Source: Nonomuraea sp. NBC_00507 (lineage in GTDB: Bacteria; Actinomycetota; Actinomycetes; Streptosporangiales; Streptosporangiaceae). From it: a stretch of 64,000 nucleotides of DNA. The stretch covers positions 4,526,001 through 4,590,000 of the forward strand of contig NZ_CP107853.1 in assembly GCF_036013525.1 (NCBI RefSeq). The letters are read 5' to 3'. Below, piece after piece: positions 45,449 through 52,812 of the stretch; the stretch's first letter is position 1, and each line of letters starts with the position of its first letter. Both the position numbers and the translations under genes were made by a program. Below the pieces are notes generated by a model. It was not told the origin of the DNA. It did no database searches and worked only from the letters and a program-made list of their open reading frames with translations.

Positions 45449-45484
45449 GAGCCAGCTGCTACGGAAAGCGGGCACGGCTGGTTC
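45449..45484 (+). ncRNA. Group II intron domain V remnant
   Basis: GAGCCAGC pairs with GCTGGTTC (8 bp, one G-U), enclosing a GAAAG-containing tip, 9 bases past the HNH reading frame. Size (36 bases) and the AGC-GAAA-CACGG-GTTC pattern fit domain V, the catalytic hairpin. Domain VI probably follows at about 45485-45535. Confidence 0.55.
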
Positions 45485-45902
45485 GGTGGGGAGCCGTCGG
45501 AAAAGGGCCAGGTCAACTGGCACCTCGTCGGCGGCTTACCCTACGTCACGTCCGGATCTGTGAGGGCCGGGGGGCTGCGATGCCCCCGGCTACTGTACTC
45601 GGCCAGGTGCAGGTCAAAGGTCAGCTGGTCTTGGCCGCCAGCAGACCGCCGACCAAGCGCCCCCTTACGTCGCGGCGTTCACGGGCAGGACGTCGTCCAG
45701 AAACGGTTGCATTCGGGTAGCCGCGGAGGTAACCCGGTGGTTGACACGAGCCACTTGCTACCGCGATTGGTGGACGCGAATGTCCAATCAGCGGTTGACG
45801 ACAGTCAAGCGGCTGATGGATACCTTTGCCGTGTGGGCCGGGGATCGTCCCGGGGCGGTAGCCGGTGAAAGAGCGCGCCGGGGTTTGTACCATCCGGCTC
45901 CG
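45485..45902. other. Intron 3' flank and non-coding sequence
   Basis: The first 50 bases are probably intron domain VI. After about 45540 I see no coding frame with normal codon bias, no tRNA and no clear repeat. It looks like decayed DNA from successive insertions. Confidence 0.3.
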
Positions 45903-46280
45903 TCAGTGTCCGCTGTGGGCGGTTGGCCCGCCGAGGGCGGGGTGTTCCTGCCCGGCTCCTTCAGGTTCGTCGAGGGAGAGGATTGTTGAGGTGGCCACTT
46001 GGCGGAGGCGGTACAGGGCTGCGGATCGGGCTTGAAAGAGGGTGCCGTGGTGATCATGGAGGGTGGCGTTGAGATTGGTGGCCATGGCCAGGGCGTCGAG
46101 TTCGGTGGCTAGGAGCCAGGCGTCGGTGTCGACCGTGAAGTGGCTGCCAGGTATGTCGCGGCGGCGCATGCACTCCAAGCGTGCCTCCCACAGCCGCGAG
46201 GTCTGGAGTGCCTGCATGTTGCCAGGGCAGTGCACGCTGCACACAACAGCGCTCTGGAGCGACTCCGTGACCGGCCGCAC
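45903..46280 (-). CDS. Hypothetical protein (125 residues)
   Basis: The frame has actinomycete-like third-position GC over most of its length and reads as a helical soluble protein (SRLWEARLECMRRRDIPG, ATELDALAMATNLNATL). GTG start at 46280 without a clear ribosome site; ATG at 46217 is the alternative. Not recognised. It lies in a decayed region between an intron remnant and a redox cassette, so it may be a fragment. Confidence 0.4.
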   Translation of the reverse strand: MRPVTESLQSAVVCSVHCPGNMQALQTSRLWEARLECMRRRDIPGSHFTVDTDAWLLATELDALAMATNLNATLHDHHGTLFQARSAALYRLRQVATSTILSLDEPEGAGQEHPALGGPTAHSGH

Positions 46281-46301
46281 TGTTTCATCGGGCCAAGTTG
46301 A

Positions 46302-46535
46302 AGAGCTGAGACTGGGTTAGCGGGTGGTACGGGCCGCACTCATTCGCCAGCGCTTTACCCAGAGCCGCCCGAGTTGTTCATTGAGCAGGCATATCAGACG
46401 AACGGCGACGGCAGCTTCAGGGCGAGAGCCGGTCGGACGCGGGGTTTCTACGTGCGGGTTCAGGATGTGGACCTGCTGGAGTTTCTCAGTAACACCCCGG
46501 ACAAACCAGCCCACGACGCAAAGGAGACGACGTGA
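46302..46535 (+). other. Open coding-like stretch without a start (possible 3' gene remnant)
   Basis: A 77-codon frame with plausible protein (ELFIEQAYQTNGDGSFRARAG, FYVRVQDVDLLEFLSNTP) ends in a TGA that overlaps the GTG of the next small gene. No ATG is present; a TTG at 46374 or GTG at 46452 could serve. An in-frame stop at 46299 closes it upstream. The overlap suggests that the two were once, or still are, translated together. Confidence 0.35.
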
Positions 46536-46696
46536 CGCAGCCCGATGAGGAGGAGACGCTGCGCCTCGCGCCTGAAGAGATCGATATGCACCGCAGCCAG
46601 TTGGACAACCGCGGCGGAAGCGCAGGAAGCCGGCCCACGTGGTGGATGCCCGTTTGGGGCCTGGACCCAGAGACCTTCCTGTTTGAGGATTCCTAG
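46532..46696 (+). CDS. 54-residue acidic peptide with a tryptophan-rich centre
   Basis: GTG at 46532 after a strong AAGGAG site, 54 codons, TAG at 46694. The N-terminal half is acidic (QPDEEETLRLAPEEID). The middle holds Gly/Ser then PTWWMPVWGLDP, and the end is ETFLFEDS. Layout (acidic leader, compact aromatic segment) recalls ribosomal-peptide precursors, but no modifying enzyme is adjacent. Overlaps the preceding frame by GTGA. Function unknown. Confidence 0.5.
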   Translation: MTQPDEEETLRLAPEEIDMHRSQLDNRGGSAGSRPTWWMPVWGLDPETFLFEDS

Positions 46697-46747
46697 CGAC
46701 CGAAGATCGTTAGTCATATCAGGAAAGTCCTGTTGTCGCCATATCAA

Positions 46748-46775
46748 TTGCTGTTTCGGGTGGCGTCCTCATAAT
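46748..46775 (+). promoter_or_regulatory. Candidate promoter of the redox cassette
   Basis: TTGCTG (46748-46753), 16-base spacer, CATAAT (46770-46775). It lies in the AT-rich gap before the first cassette gene (start 46835), giving a leader of about 50 bases. It is near consensus for the principal sigma factor. Confidence 0.4.
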
Positions 46776-46834
46776 GTCAAAGCTAGAAATGATCATGCGG
46801 TCTGGGGCGACCGCTCCTTCCTGGGGGCACATTT

Positions 46835-47578
46835 ATGACGATCATGCTTTCCCGGTTCACGCGCGCCGCGGCTGATGCCGCCCGGCTGACGATCGAGCTG
46901 CCGGACTCGGTGGGCGCGCTCGAATGGCACGGACTCACCAAGATGGCAGGGCCGGGTTTCGCCCGCGCCTTCACGCTGGTCCAGAAGGGCGGCAACAGCG
47001 CCCTGCCAACGCACATCTTCCCGGGTGGTCGGGTCGAGACCTTCCGCCGCCACGGTTACGACCTCACCCTCTACGAGAGCATCGACCGCACGAACAGCTG
47101 CCTGGTCTGGGTCGGCCCGTACAACGAGGCCAAGACGTGGTTCGCCGGTCCAGCGCCACGCCGGTCGGTGCTCAACGCGCTCGTCGCGGCGGTCGAGTTC
47201 ACTGACAACCCTGAGGGCGCCACGCTCAGGCCGCGCGTGCGTGCGGCGACGCAGCAGTTCGCGACCAAGGTCATCGGGCGCAACGACCGGCTCATCGTGA
47301 TGGCGAGCGACGCCCGTGCCGCCCGCGAGACGCTGCCCGAGTTCCGGGGCGCCAGCCGTGGTGACGCGGAGGTGTGGAAGATTCCGCTCGACCTCGATCC
47401 GGAGCAGAAGGCCAGGGTCGGCGGCACGTCGTACGAGCACAAGTACATCTACGCCAACAGCACCGCGGTCTTCACTGTGCAGTTCACCTTCGACCCGGAG
47501 GCGGGCTCCTTCCGCGCGGCCGACGAAGGCTTCGTCGAGGACGTCCTGGCCGGGTTCAAGGTCGCGTGGGCGGCGTGA
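46835..47578 (+). CDS. Cassette protein 1, unknown (247 residues)
   Basis: First gene of a six-gene overlapping set. There is no signal peptide or membrane helix. Two similar halves may be present (IELPDSVGALEWHGLTKMAG; VFTVQFTFDPEAGSFRAADEGFVEDVLAGF). Single cysteine (TNSCLVW). No family recognised. ATG at 46835 with a GGGGG site 8 bases upstream. Its TGA overlaps the next GTG (GTGA). By position it could be a partner or chaperone of the exported protein encoded two genes later. Confidence 0.65.
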   Translation: MTIMLSRFTRAAADAARLTIELPDSVGALEWHGLTKMAGPGFARAFTLVQKGGNSALPTHIFPGGRVETFRRHGYDLTLYESIDRTNSCLVWVGPYNEAKTWFAGPAPRRSVLNALVAAVEFTDNPEGATLRPRVRAATQQFATKVIGRNDRLIVMASDARAARETLPEFRGASRGDAEVWKIPLDLDPEQKARVGGTSYEHKYIYANSTAVFTVQFTFDPEAGSFRAADEGFVEDVLAGFKVAWAA

Positions 47579-48075
47579 GCCTGCCGCTGGCCGTCTCGCT
47601 GCTCGCACTCCTCTTCTCCCTGTTCACGCTGGTCGCCGTCGGGGCGGTCTACTCCAGGCTGCGCGCGCTGGAGCAGAACGTGCTGAACCCGAACACGGCA
47701 CGGCTGGACAACGAGAGCACGACGGTCGTTCCCGCGCTCCGGCCGCAGGACGGCGAGGTGGCGTCGGTCGTCCTCCTTATGGACAGCACCTGCGCGGTCT
47801 GCCATCAGGCGTGGACGACGCTGCACGAGTCCTCCTGGCCGGGCGTCCGCGTCCTCGGGCTGGTCGTCGAGAAGGAGATGGCCGAGGTGTTCACCACCGG
47901 CCAGGTGCTCGCCGACGCCGGCCAGTGGCGCGAGTTGTATGAGGGGTACGCGCCCTGCCTGTTCGCGATCGATCCTTCGGGGGCGGTCATCGCACGCCGG
48001 TTTATCTACGGCGACACGGACCTGCCCGAGCTGATGAACTCACTTCTAGCTGCGAGGAGCAGCCATGCGCTTTGA
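47575..48075 (+). CDS. Membrane-anchored thioredoxin-like protein (MauD-like)
   Basis: 166 residues. One N-terminal membrane helix (LAVSLLALLFSLFTLVAVGAV), a short linker and a thioredoxin-like domain with C73-A-V-C76 in LLMDSTCAVCHQAW, later LFAIDPSGAVIARR. The topology and CxVC motif match MauD, the disulfide-handling factor of methylamine dehydrogenase maturation; other thioredoxin-like oxidoreductases remain possible. GTG start at 47575 overlaps the previous stop by 4 bases, and the 3' end overlaps the Tat-protein gene by 11. Confidence 0.75.
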   Translation: MSLPLAVSLLALLFSLFTLVAVGAVYSRLRALEQNVLNPNTARLDNESTTVVPALRPQDGEVASVVLLMDSTCAVCHQAWTTLHESSWPGVRVLGLVVEKEMAEVFTTGQVLADAGQWRELYEGYAPCLFAIDPSGAVIARRFIYGDTDLPELMNSLLAARSSHAL

Positions 48076-48622
48076 CGAGATCCCGGCGATCGACGCCATG
48101 CCGGAGGGCGCCCAGCCCAGCCGGGTCAGAAACCTGATCGGCGCGTTGCCGTCCAGCCGCCGCACCCTGGTGAAGGGCATGGCCGTCTCGGTGATGGCCG
48201 CCGCGCTCGTCCCCTTGGACTGGGCGCTGAATAGGCGGCAGGCCAAGGCGGCCGGGCCGACCTCGGTCTGGGACGAGAACAGCTGCGAGAGGTCCTACCC
48301 CGGCGGCGGTTACGGCGAGGGACGCAACAACTGGTGGGGCGACGGCAAGGCCGTCTGCTTCGGCGGCTGGCGCATGGGCGCCTACCCGTGCAACAGCACG
48401 CGCCGCCACTTCGAGGGCAGTCGCACGCACAAGCCCGGCGCCTCCGACCAGGAGAAGTACACCAACGCGGCGCGCATCGACGACAGCTGCGGCAGCACCT
48501 CGACCAAGAACGCCTGGCGCTGGAAGTCCGGCGGCCACCAGTACATCTGCTCCGACGCCGTCACCACCGTGACCTGGCGTGACGGCACGCACCACACCGA
48601 CCTGACGATCTCGATGTGCTGA
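48065..48622 (+). CDS. Tat-exported six-cysteine protein (methylamine dehydrogenase light chain-like layout)
   Basis: 185 residues. A long N-region precedes a twin-arginine signal ([26 protein letters not shown] at 32-33); the mature part begins near residue 64. It has six cysteines (74, 98, 109, 142, 162, 185), enough for three disulfides, and several tryptophans including a WW pair at 90-91. Tat export plus a cysteine-rich mature domain plus a MauD-like neighbour is the pattern of MauA. MauA has twelve cysteines, so this is a relative at most, and a tryptophan-derived cofactor is speculation. ATGA-type overlap with the next gene. Confidence 0.7.
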   Translation: MRFDEIPAIDAMPEGAQPSRVRNLIGALPSSRRTLVKGMAVSVMAAALVPLDWALNRRQAKAAGPTSVWDENSCERSYPGGGYGEGRNNWWGDGKAVCFGGWRMGAYPCNSTRRHFEGSRTHKPGASDQEKYTNAARIDDSCGSTSTKNAWRWKSGGHQYICSDAVTTVTWRDGTHHTDLTISMC

Positions 48623-49350
48623 TGCCGCCTGCCCTTCGCCGGCTGGCCCTCAATCCGCTGACGCTGGCCGTCCCCATCGCTCTGGGGACGGTACTGCCGA
48701 TCACAGTGGAGGGCCCGCTGGCGCTCGTCTTCTTCTTCGCGGGGCTCAATGCCGGATACGCGAACTCCGGCAGCACTTGAAGCCACAACTCGGCATTCCT
48801 GCTGAGCGCGTCGGTCTGGCGCGGTCGTGGTGCCCTCGCCTACTTCGGCGTGGGATTGTTGCTGGGCGCGCTGACGGTGGCCGCCGTCGGGGTGATTCTG
48901 GGCGGTATCGTGCAGGGCCTTCTGCCTTTGCCGGTACGGCTGGCGGCGCTCGCCATGCTGGCGGCCGCCGTACTCCTGCGTGAGGTTGGCCTGATCAAGC
49001 TGCCGGTGCCGGAGAACGCCAGGCTCGTGCCCGAGCACGTGCTGCATCGCGGGCGGGTGCTGGGAGGCATCCAGTTCGGCTTCGAGATGGGCACCGGGAT
49101 GCGGACGTACTCGCCCTCCTCCCTCCCCCACCTCGTGCTGGCCGCGGTGCTGCTCGCACTGCCATGGAATGGCGCGCTGGCGGCCGGGGCGGGCTTCGCG
49201 GTCGCTCGCTGGATCATGGCGGCGGCCAGCATCGGCCACAGCGAGGACGGCGGCTGGAGCGATGTCTGGTCGATGAACGCCCGCCTGCTGGCCTCGGTCA
49301 CGGGCGTCGCCACGGTCGCCGCGCTCGCGTGGGGACTGTGGCCTTGGTAG
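48622..49350 (+). pseudogene. Polytopic membrane protein with in-frame UGA (MauF/CcdA-like?)
   Basis: The ATG at 48622 overlaps the preceding stop. It encodes two hydrophobic segments, meets TGA at 48778-48780 (after ANSGST), and then continues in phase (SHNSAFLLSASVW) for 190 codons with about five more membrane segments. Both sides have normal codon use. There is no ribosome site for reinitiation at the GTG at 48850. Either a recent nonsense mutation, readthrough, or a recoded residue. A hairpin CTCGGCA-TTCC-TGCTGAG starts 9 bases after the UGA. It has the place of the membrane redox component in the cassette. Confidence 0.65.
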
Positions 49351-49679
49351 AGCGGCTGGTCGTGGTCGCCGACAGTGCCTGCGGGGGCTGCTCGTCGATC
49401 GCGGCTGCGCTCGGCGGCGTGCTGGCCGTGACGGTCGTGGTGCGTTCGTGCCGTGACCCGCACCTGGCCGAGGAGTTCCCCGTGCTGGCGGGCCGCCGTC
49501 CGTGCGCCCGCCCGCTGGCGCTTTATGAAGACCGGGCGCTGACGGGCTTCCGCTTGCTCTGGCGAGCGGGCAGGCTGGTGGCACCCGGCAGGCGCGCGGC
49601 CGCGCTGCGGCTGGCGTTGCGCGTGGTACGGCTGCGAGCGGCGCACCTGCTCGGAACCTCTCGTCTCTACAGAAGGTAG
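49338..49679 (+). CDS. Small CxxC redox protein
   Basis: 113 residues. It opens like a thioredoxin-fold strand followed by the active-site pair C15-G-G-C18 (VVVADSACGGCSSIAAAL), then VVVRSCRDPHLAEEFPVLAGRRPCARPLALY and a basic C-terminus. GTG start at 49338 (TTG at 49344 also possible), overlapping the membrane-protein frame by 13 bases. Likely a cytoplasmic thiol carrier for the same system. Confidence 0.65.
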   Translation: MALVERLVVVADSACGGCSSIAAALGGVLAVTVVVRSCRDPHLAEEFPVLAGRRPCARPLALYEDRALTGFRLLWRAGRLVAPGRRAAALRLALRVVRLRAAHLLGTSRLYRR

Positions 49680-49686
49680 AGCGGTC

Positions 49687-50157
49687 ATGAGAAGACTTCT
49701 CACCCTCACCGTACCGGTGATCCTGCTGACCGTCCTGATGGCCGCGCCCGCCCAGGCCAAGGCCATCTCCCACGTTGAGCTCACCGGCCCTGGCCTGTCC
49801 GCGCTGATCGTGGTCAAGCCCGGCAGCCAGGCCAGGGACAACCGTCTCAACAGCCTGCGCACCGGCACCGCCGCGCACGCGGCGCTCTACCGGGGCCTGC
49901 CCCAAGCATTCGGCGCGCGCCCGAAGGGCAGGCTCGGTCCCTGCTACCGCCTGGAGTGGTACGGCCCGCCCGGCGACACCCTGGCGCTGACTCAATACGT
50001 CTACCCCTACGCCAAGCGTGGCCCGGTGGTCCACACGCCCCGTCAGAGCGGTGCGGTCCAGCACGGATGGCTCCGCGCACCGTCGTACGTGAAGAGCACC
50101 CTCCACACCCTCGGCCTGCCGAAGAAGCCCTCCGCAACCGCCAGATGTCACCTGTAG
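49687..50157 (+). CDS. Secreted protein, unknown (156 residues)
   Basis: Clear Sec signal peptide (MRRLLTLTVPVILLTVLMAAPAQA), then about 130 residues with two cysteines (GPCYRLEW, ATARCHL). No family recognised. Segments such as LEWYGPPGDTLALTQYVYPY suggest a beta-rich domain. Starts 7 bases after the CxxC gene and closes the cassette. Probably an extracellular partner or substrate. Confidence 0.65.
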   Translation: MRRLLTLTVPVILLTVLMAAPAQAKAISHVELTGPGLSALIVVKPGSQARDNRLNSLRTGTAAHAALYRGLPQAFGARPKGRLGPCYRLEWYGPPGDTLALTQYVYPYAKRGPVVHTPRQSGAVQHGWLRAPSYVKSTLHTLGLPKKPSATARCHL

Positions 50158-50773
50158 GTCGCATGCGCGGCCGTCGGTGTGTGGTAGACCACCCACTCGT
50201 GGGTGCCGCGCCACTCCGAGGTTGACAATCCGCACCGCAGTCGCCGTCCTGCACGACCACCTCGCCGCTTCCTGCCATCGCGAGCGTGCTGGTCGAGGAA
50301 GACCGCGTAGAAATATTCGAGGCGTTGCCCGTGGCGAGCGACCCGAAGCGCGAGGACGTGCCGTAACCGGGATGGTGGGGCAGCAAGACACGTCCGTGCT
50401 CGACTGGTTCCTCCACGAGGTCACGGTCGGCCCTTTCTCCCACTTGATCTACGCCAGCCCTTGGCGTCCAGGCCATATGCGCGACCGCATAGGTCCACGT
50501 CGGTGACAGTTGTCGCAAGGGACAGCTGTCGGGGACACGCCGAGCCTCGCGCGTGGCCGGCCGGCGTGCGGGGGCTGGGACGGGCGTCCCATGCTCCGGG
50601 GCTGCTGTGCGGTGATCGTGGGAGCGCGCAGGCTCCGGTGAGGCATGCGGGCGCGGAGAGCCCGACCGGCCATGAGGTGATTCCACCAGGCAGAAAGCGC
50701 CCGCATGGGTGCCGGCCGGTTACGGGCGATGTGGCGTAATACCGCAAGTGGCCGATGAGAGGAAGGCTCACGG
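50158..50773. other. Gap without a confident gene
   Basis: No intact gene. On the plus strand a short frame ending near 50365 (ASVLVEEDRVEIFEALPVASDP) reads like the C-terminus of a lost protein. The rest has no consistent codon bias. I see no hairpin strong enough for a terminator call. Probably insertion debris between the redox cassette and the catabolic locus. Confidence 0.3.
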
Positions 50774-51157
50774 GTGAGCGAACCGCGCGATCTGAAGGCC
50801 CTGTACCGCCGCTATGTGGCGGCGTTCAACGCGCACGACTTCGACGAACTCGAGACCTACCTGTCGCCCGAGCTCGTCTTCGACTGGGGTGATGTCATGC
50901 CGGCGATGCGGGGGCGGGCTGCCATGTTCGCCTTCTATCGCGAGGCGTGGACCTACTTCGACGAGGAGATCTCAGCGAGCGACATCGAGATCGACGGCAG
51001 CAGACTGAGCGCCACCATCACGACGGAGATTCGGGTCTTCCGCGATTGGCCGGAATGCCCGATCGGGCCGATGCGGTCGGGGCCGTCGTACACGGTCTCG
51101 GGGCGGGTCGAATACCTCTTCGAGTTCGGAAGGATCGCCTACATTGACGCACCCTAG
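50774..51157 (+). CDS. SnoaL/NTF2-like fold protein
   Basis: 127 residues: a helix-rich N-terminus (LKALYRRYVAAFNAHDFDELETYLSPELVFDWG) and beta-sheet end (SYTVSGRVEYLFEFGRIAYIDAP), typical of the NTF2/SnoaL cone fold used by isomerases, hydrolases and cyclases. GTG start. Overlaps the amidohydrolase gene by 14 bases, so the two probably act on one compound. Confidence 0.8.
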   Translation: MSEPRDLKALYRRYVAAFNAHDFDELETYLSPELVFDWGDVMPAMRGRAAMFAFYREAWTYFDEEISASDIEIDGSRLSATITTEIRVFRDWPECPIGPMRSGPSYTVSGRVEYLFEFGRIAYIDAP

Positions 51158-52787
51158 TCTCGTCATCCGTGGCGCGGAGGTCCGCACGCTGAACGCCGGC
51201 GTGCCGCGCGCGCAGGCCGTCGCGATCCGCGGCGACCGGATCGTGGCAATCGGCGACGATCACGAGGCGAAGGACTGGATCGGTAAGGGAACGTCGGTCA
51301 TCGACGCCGAAAGGGCGACGGTCCTGCCCGGTTTTCACGACGCGCATATCCATCCCGTCATCGGCGCCCTCAACGCAATGCGCTGCGACCTCACGCATGG
51401 CGAAAGCGTCGAGGATTATCAGCGCCTGGTTGCGGACTACGTTGAGCGCATTCCGCAGGGCTGGATCCTCGGCGGTGGCTGGGCCCTCGACAGATTCCCC
51501 GACGCCACCGGACTGTGCGGCCTCCTCGATAAGGTGACCGGCGATCGTCCCGCCTTCCTGGTCGAATACTCCCAGCACTTCGCCTGGGTCAACTCGGCGG
51601 CCCTCGCCAGAGCCGGGATCACACGGAGCACGCCGGACCCCCCGAGAGGGCGCATCGTGCGTGACGCTGACGGCGAACCGACCGGCAGGCTCGATGAGAC
51701 CGCGATGGAACTCGTGCGCAGCCTGGTTCCCCCGCCGACGAAGAACGAGTTGAAGAACGCGCTCCTCGTCGTGCAGCCGCAGCTCTTCGCGGCTGGGATC
51801 ACCCGCTGGCACGATGCGGTCGTCGGGTATGACCCCCACGACCTGCCCATGCTCGACGCCTACCTCGACGCCGCGTTCGAAGGCACTCTCCGCGCCACGG
51901 TCTCCCTGGCGCTGCGCTGGGACCGGAACCGGGGCCTGGAGCAGATCGACGATCTGGTCAAGGCCCGCGACACCGCTCGAGTGCATCCGCTCATCCGAGT
52001 GGGAACGGTCAAGATTTTCCAGGACGGGGTGTGCGAATCCCGTACGGCGGCGCTGTCCGATCCTTACCTGGCGCATCACCCCGGCGCCGAACCAGATCAC
52101 GGCATCTCCATGCTCGTCCCCGACGCTCTGGCCGAGGCGGTCACCCGGCTGGACGCGAACGGTTTCCAGGTGCACGTGCACGCCATCGGTGATCGCGCGA
52201 TCACCGAAGCGCTCGACGCGATTGAAGCCGCGCGAGAGGTGAACGGGCCGAGGGACGCTCGGCACCAGATCGCCCACGTGACGCTGCTGCGATCAGCGGA
52301 CATCGCACGCTTCGGCAGGCTCGGCGCCATCGTGAACGCCCAGCCGAGGTGGGCGCACCGCGCGCCGACCGGCGAGGATCCGCTGGTCGTGCTTGTCGGG
52401 GAGGAACGGGCGCGCTGGCAGTACCTGTTCCGGAGCCTGCGGGAGGCCGGAGCGCCGATGGCCGTGGGCAGCGACTGGCCCGTGACGACGTTCGACCCCT
52501 TCGAGATCGTGCATGTCGGTGTCAACCGTGCCGAACCCGGTGAGATGGCTCCGCCACTCGACCAGGCGCAGCGTCTCGGACTCGACGAGATGCTGTGGGA
52601 CTACTGCTATGGTTCGGCCTTCGCGAACTTCGCCGAGAACGACGTGGGCACGATCGAGGTCGGCAAGGTCGCGGACCTCGTCGTCCTCGACCGCGATCTG
52701 CATGCCGTTCCGGCATCGGACATCGCCGAGGTCTCCGTGCGGGCGACCGTCGTGCGAGGCGAGGTCGTCCATCGCGCCGGCTGCTGA
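51144..52787 (+). CDS. YtcJ-type amidohydrolase (Amidohydro_3)
   Basis: 547 residues. Metal ligands are in GFHDAHIHP (near residue 65), with a carboxylated-lysine candidate GTVKIFQDG, HVHAIGDRA and AVGSDWPVTT. Hydrolyses amide or similar C-N bonds; YtcJ-like family members include N-substituted formamide deformylase. TTG start at 51144 with GGAAGGA 10 bases upstream inside the preceding gene; coupled translation. The substrate is unknown. Confidence 0.85.
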   Translation: MTHPSLVIRGAEVRTLNAGVPRAQAVAIRGDRIVAIGDDHEAKDWIGKGTSVIDAERATVLPGFHDAHIHPVIGALNAMRCDLTHGESVEDYQRLVADYVERIPQGWILGGGWALDRFPDATGLCGLLDKVTGDRPAFLVEYSQHFAWVNSAALARAGITRSTPDPPRGRIVRDADGEPTGRLDETAMELVRSLVPPPTKNELKNALLVVQPQLFAAGITRWHDAVVGYDPHDLPMLDAYLDAAFEGTLRATVSLALRWDRNRGLEQIDDLVKARDTARVHPLIRVGTVKIFQDGVCESRTAALSDPYLAHHPGAEPDHGISMLVPDALAEAVTRLDANGFQVHVHAIGDRAITEALDAIEAAREVNGPRDARHQIAHVTLLRSADIARFGRLGAIVNAQPRWAHRAPTGEDPLVVLVGEERARWQYLFRSLREAGAPMAVGSDWPVTTFDPFEIVHVGVNRAEPGEMAPPLDQAQRLGLDEMLWDYCYGSAFANFAENDVGTIEVGKVADLVVLDRDLHAVPASDIAEVSVRATVVRGEVVHRAGC

Positions 52788-52812
52788 GCGGCGGTTACTC
52801 AGGGCGCGTCGG

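Noticed and set aside
46532..46696. Calling the WW peptide a lasso or lanthipeptide precursor
   Set aside because: No cyclase, protease, lanthionine synthetase or radical enzyme is adjacent.
48781..48806. Bacterial SECIS element for selenocysteine at 48778
   Set aside because: The hairpin position is near the allowed window but the loop is TTCC with no G, and no selenocysteine gene is in the window. Kept only as a question, not as a feature.
50158..50773. A transposase relic in the gap before the SnoaL gene
   Set aside because: No recognisable catalytic motif, terminal repeat or target duplication could be found.
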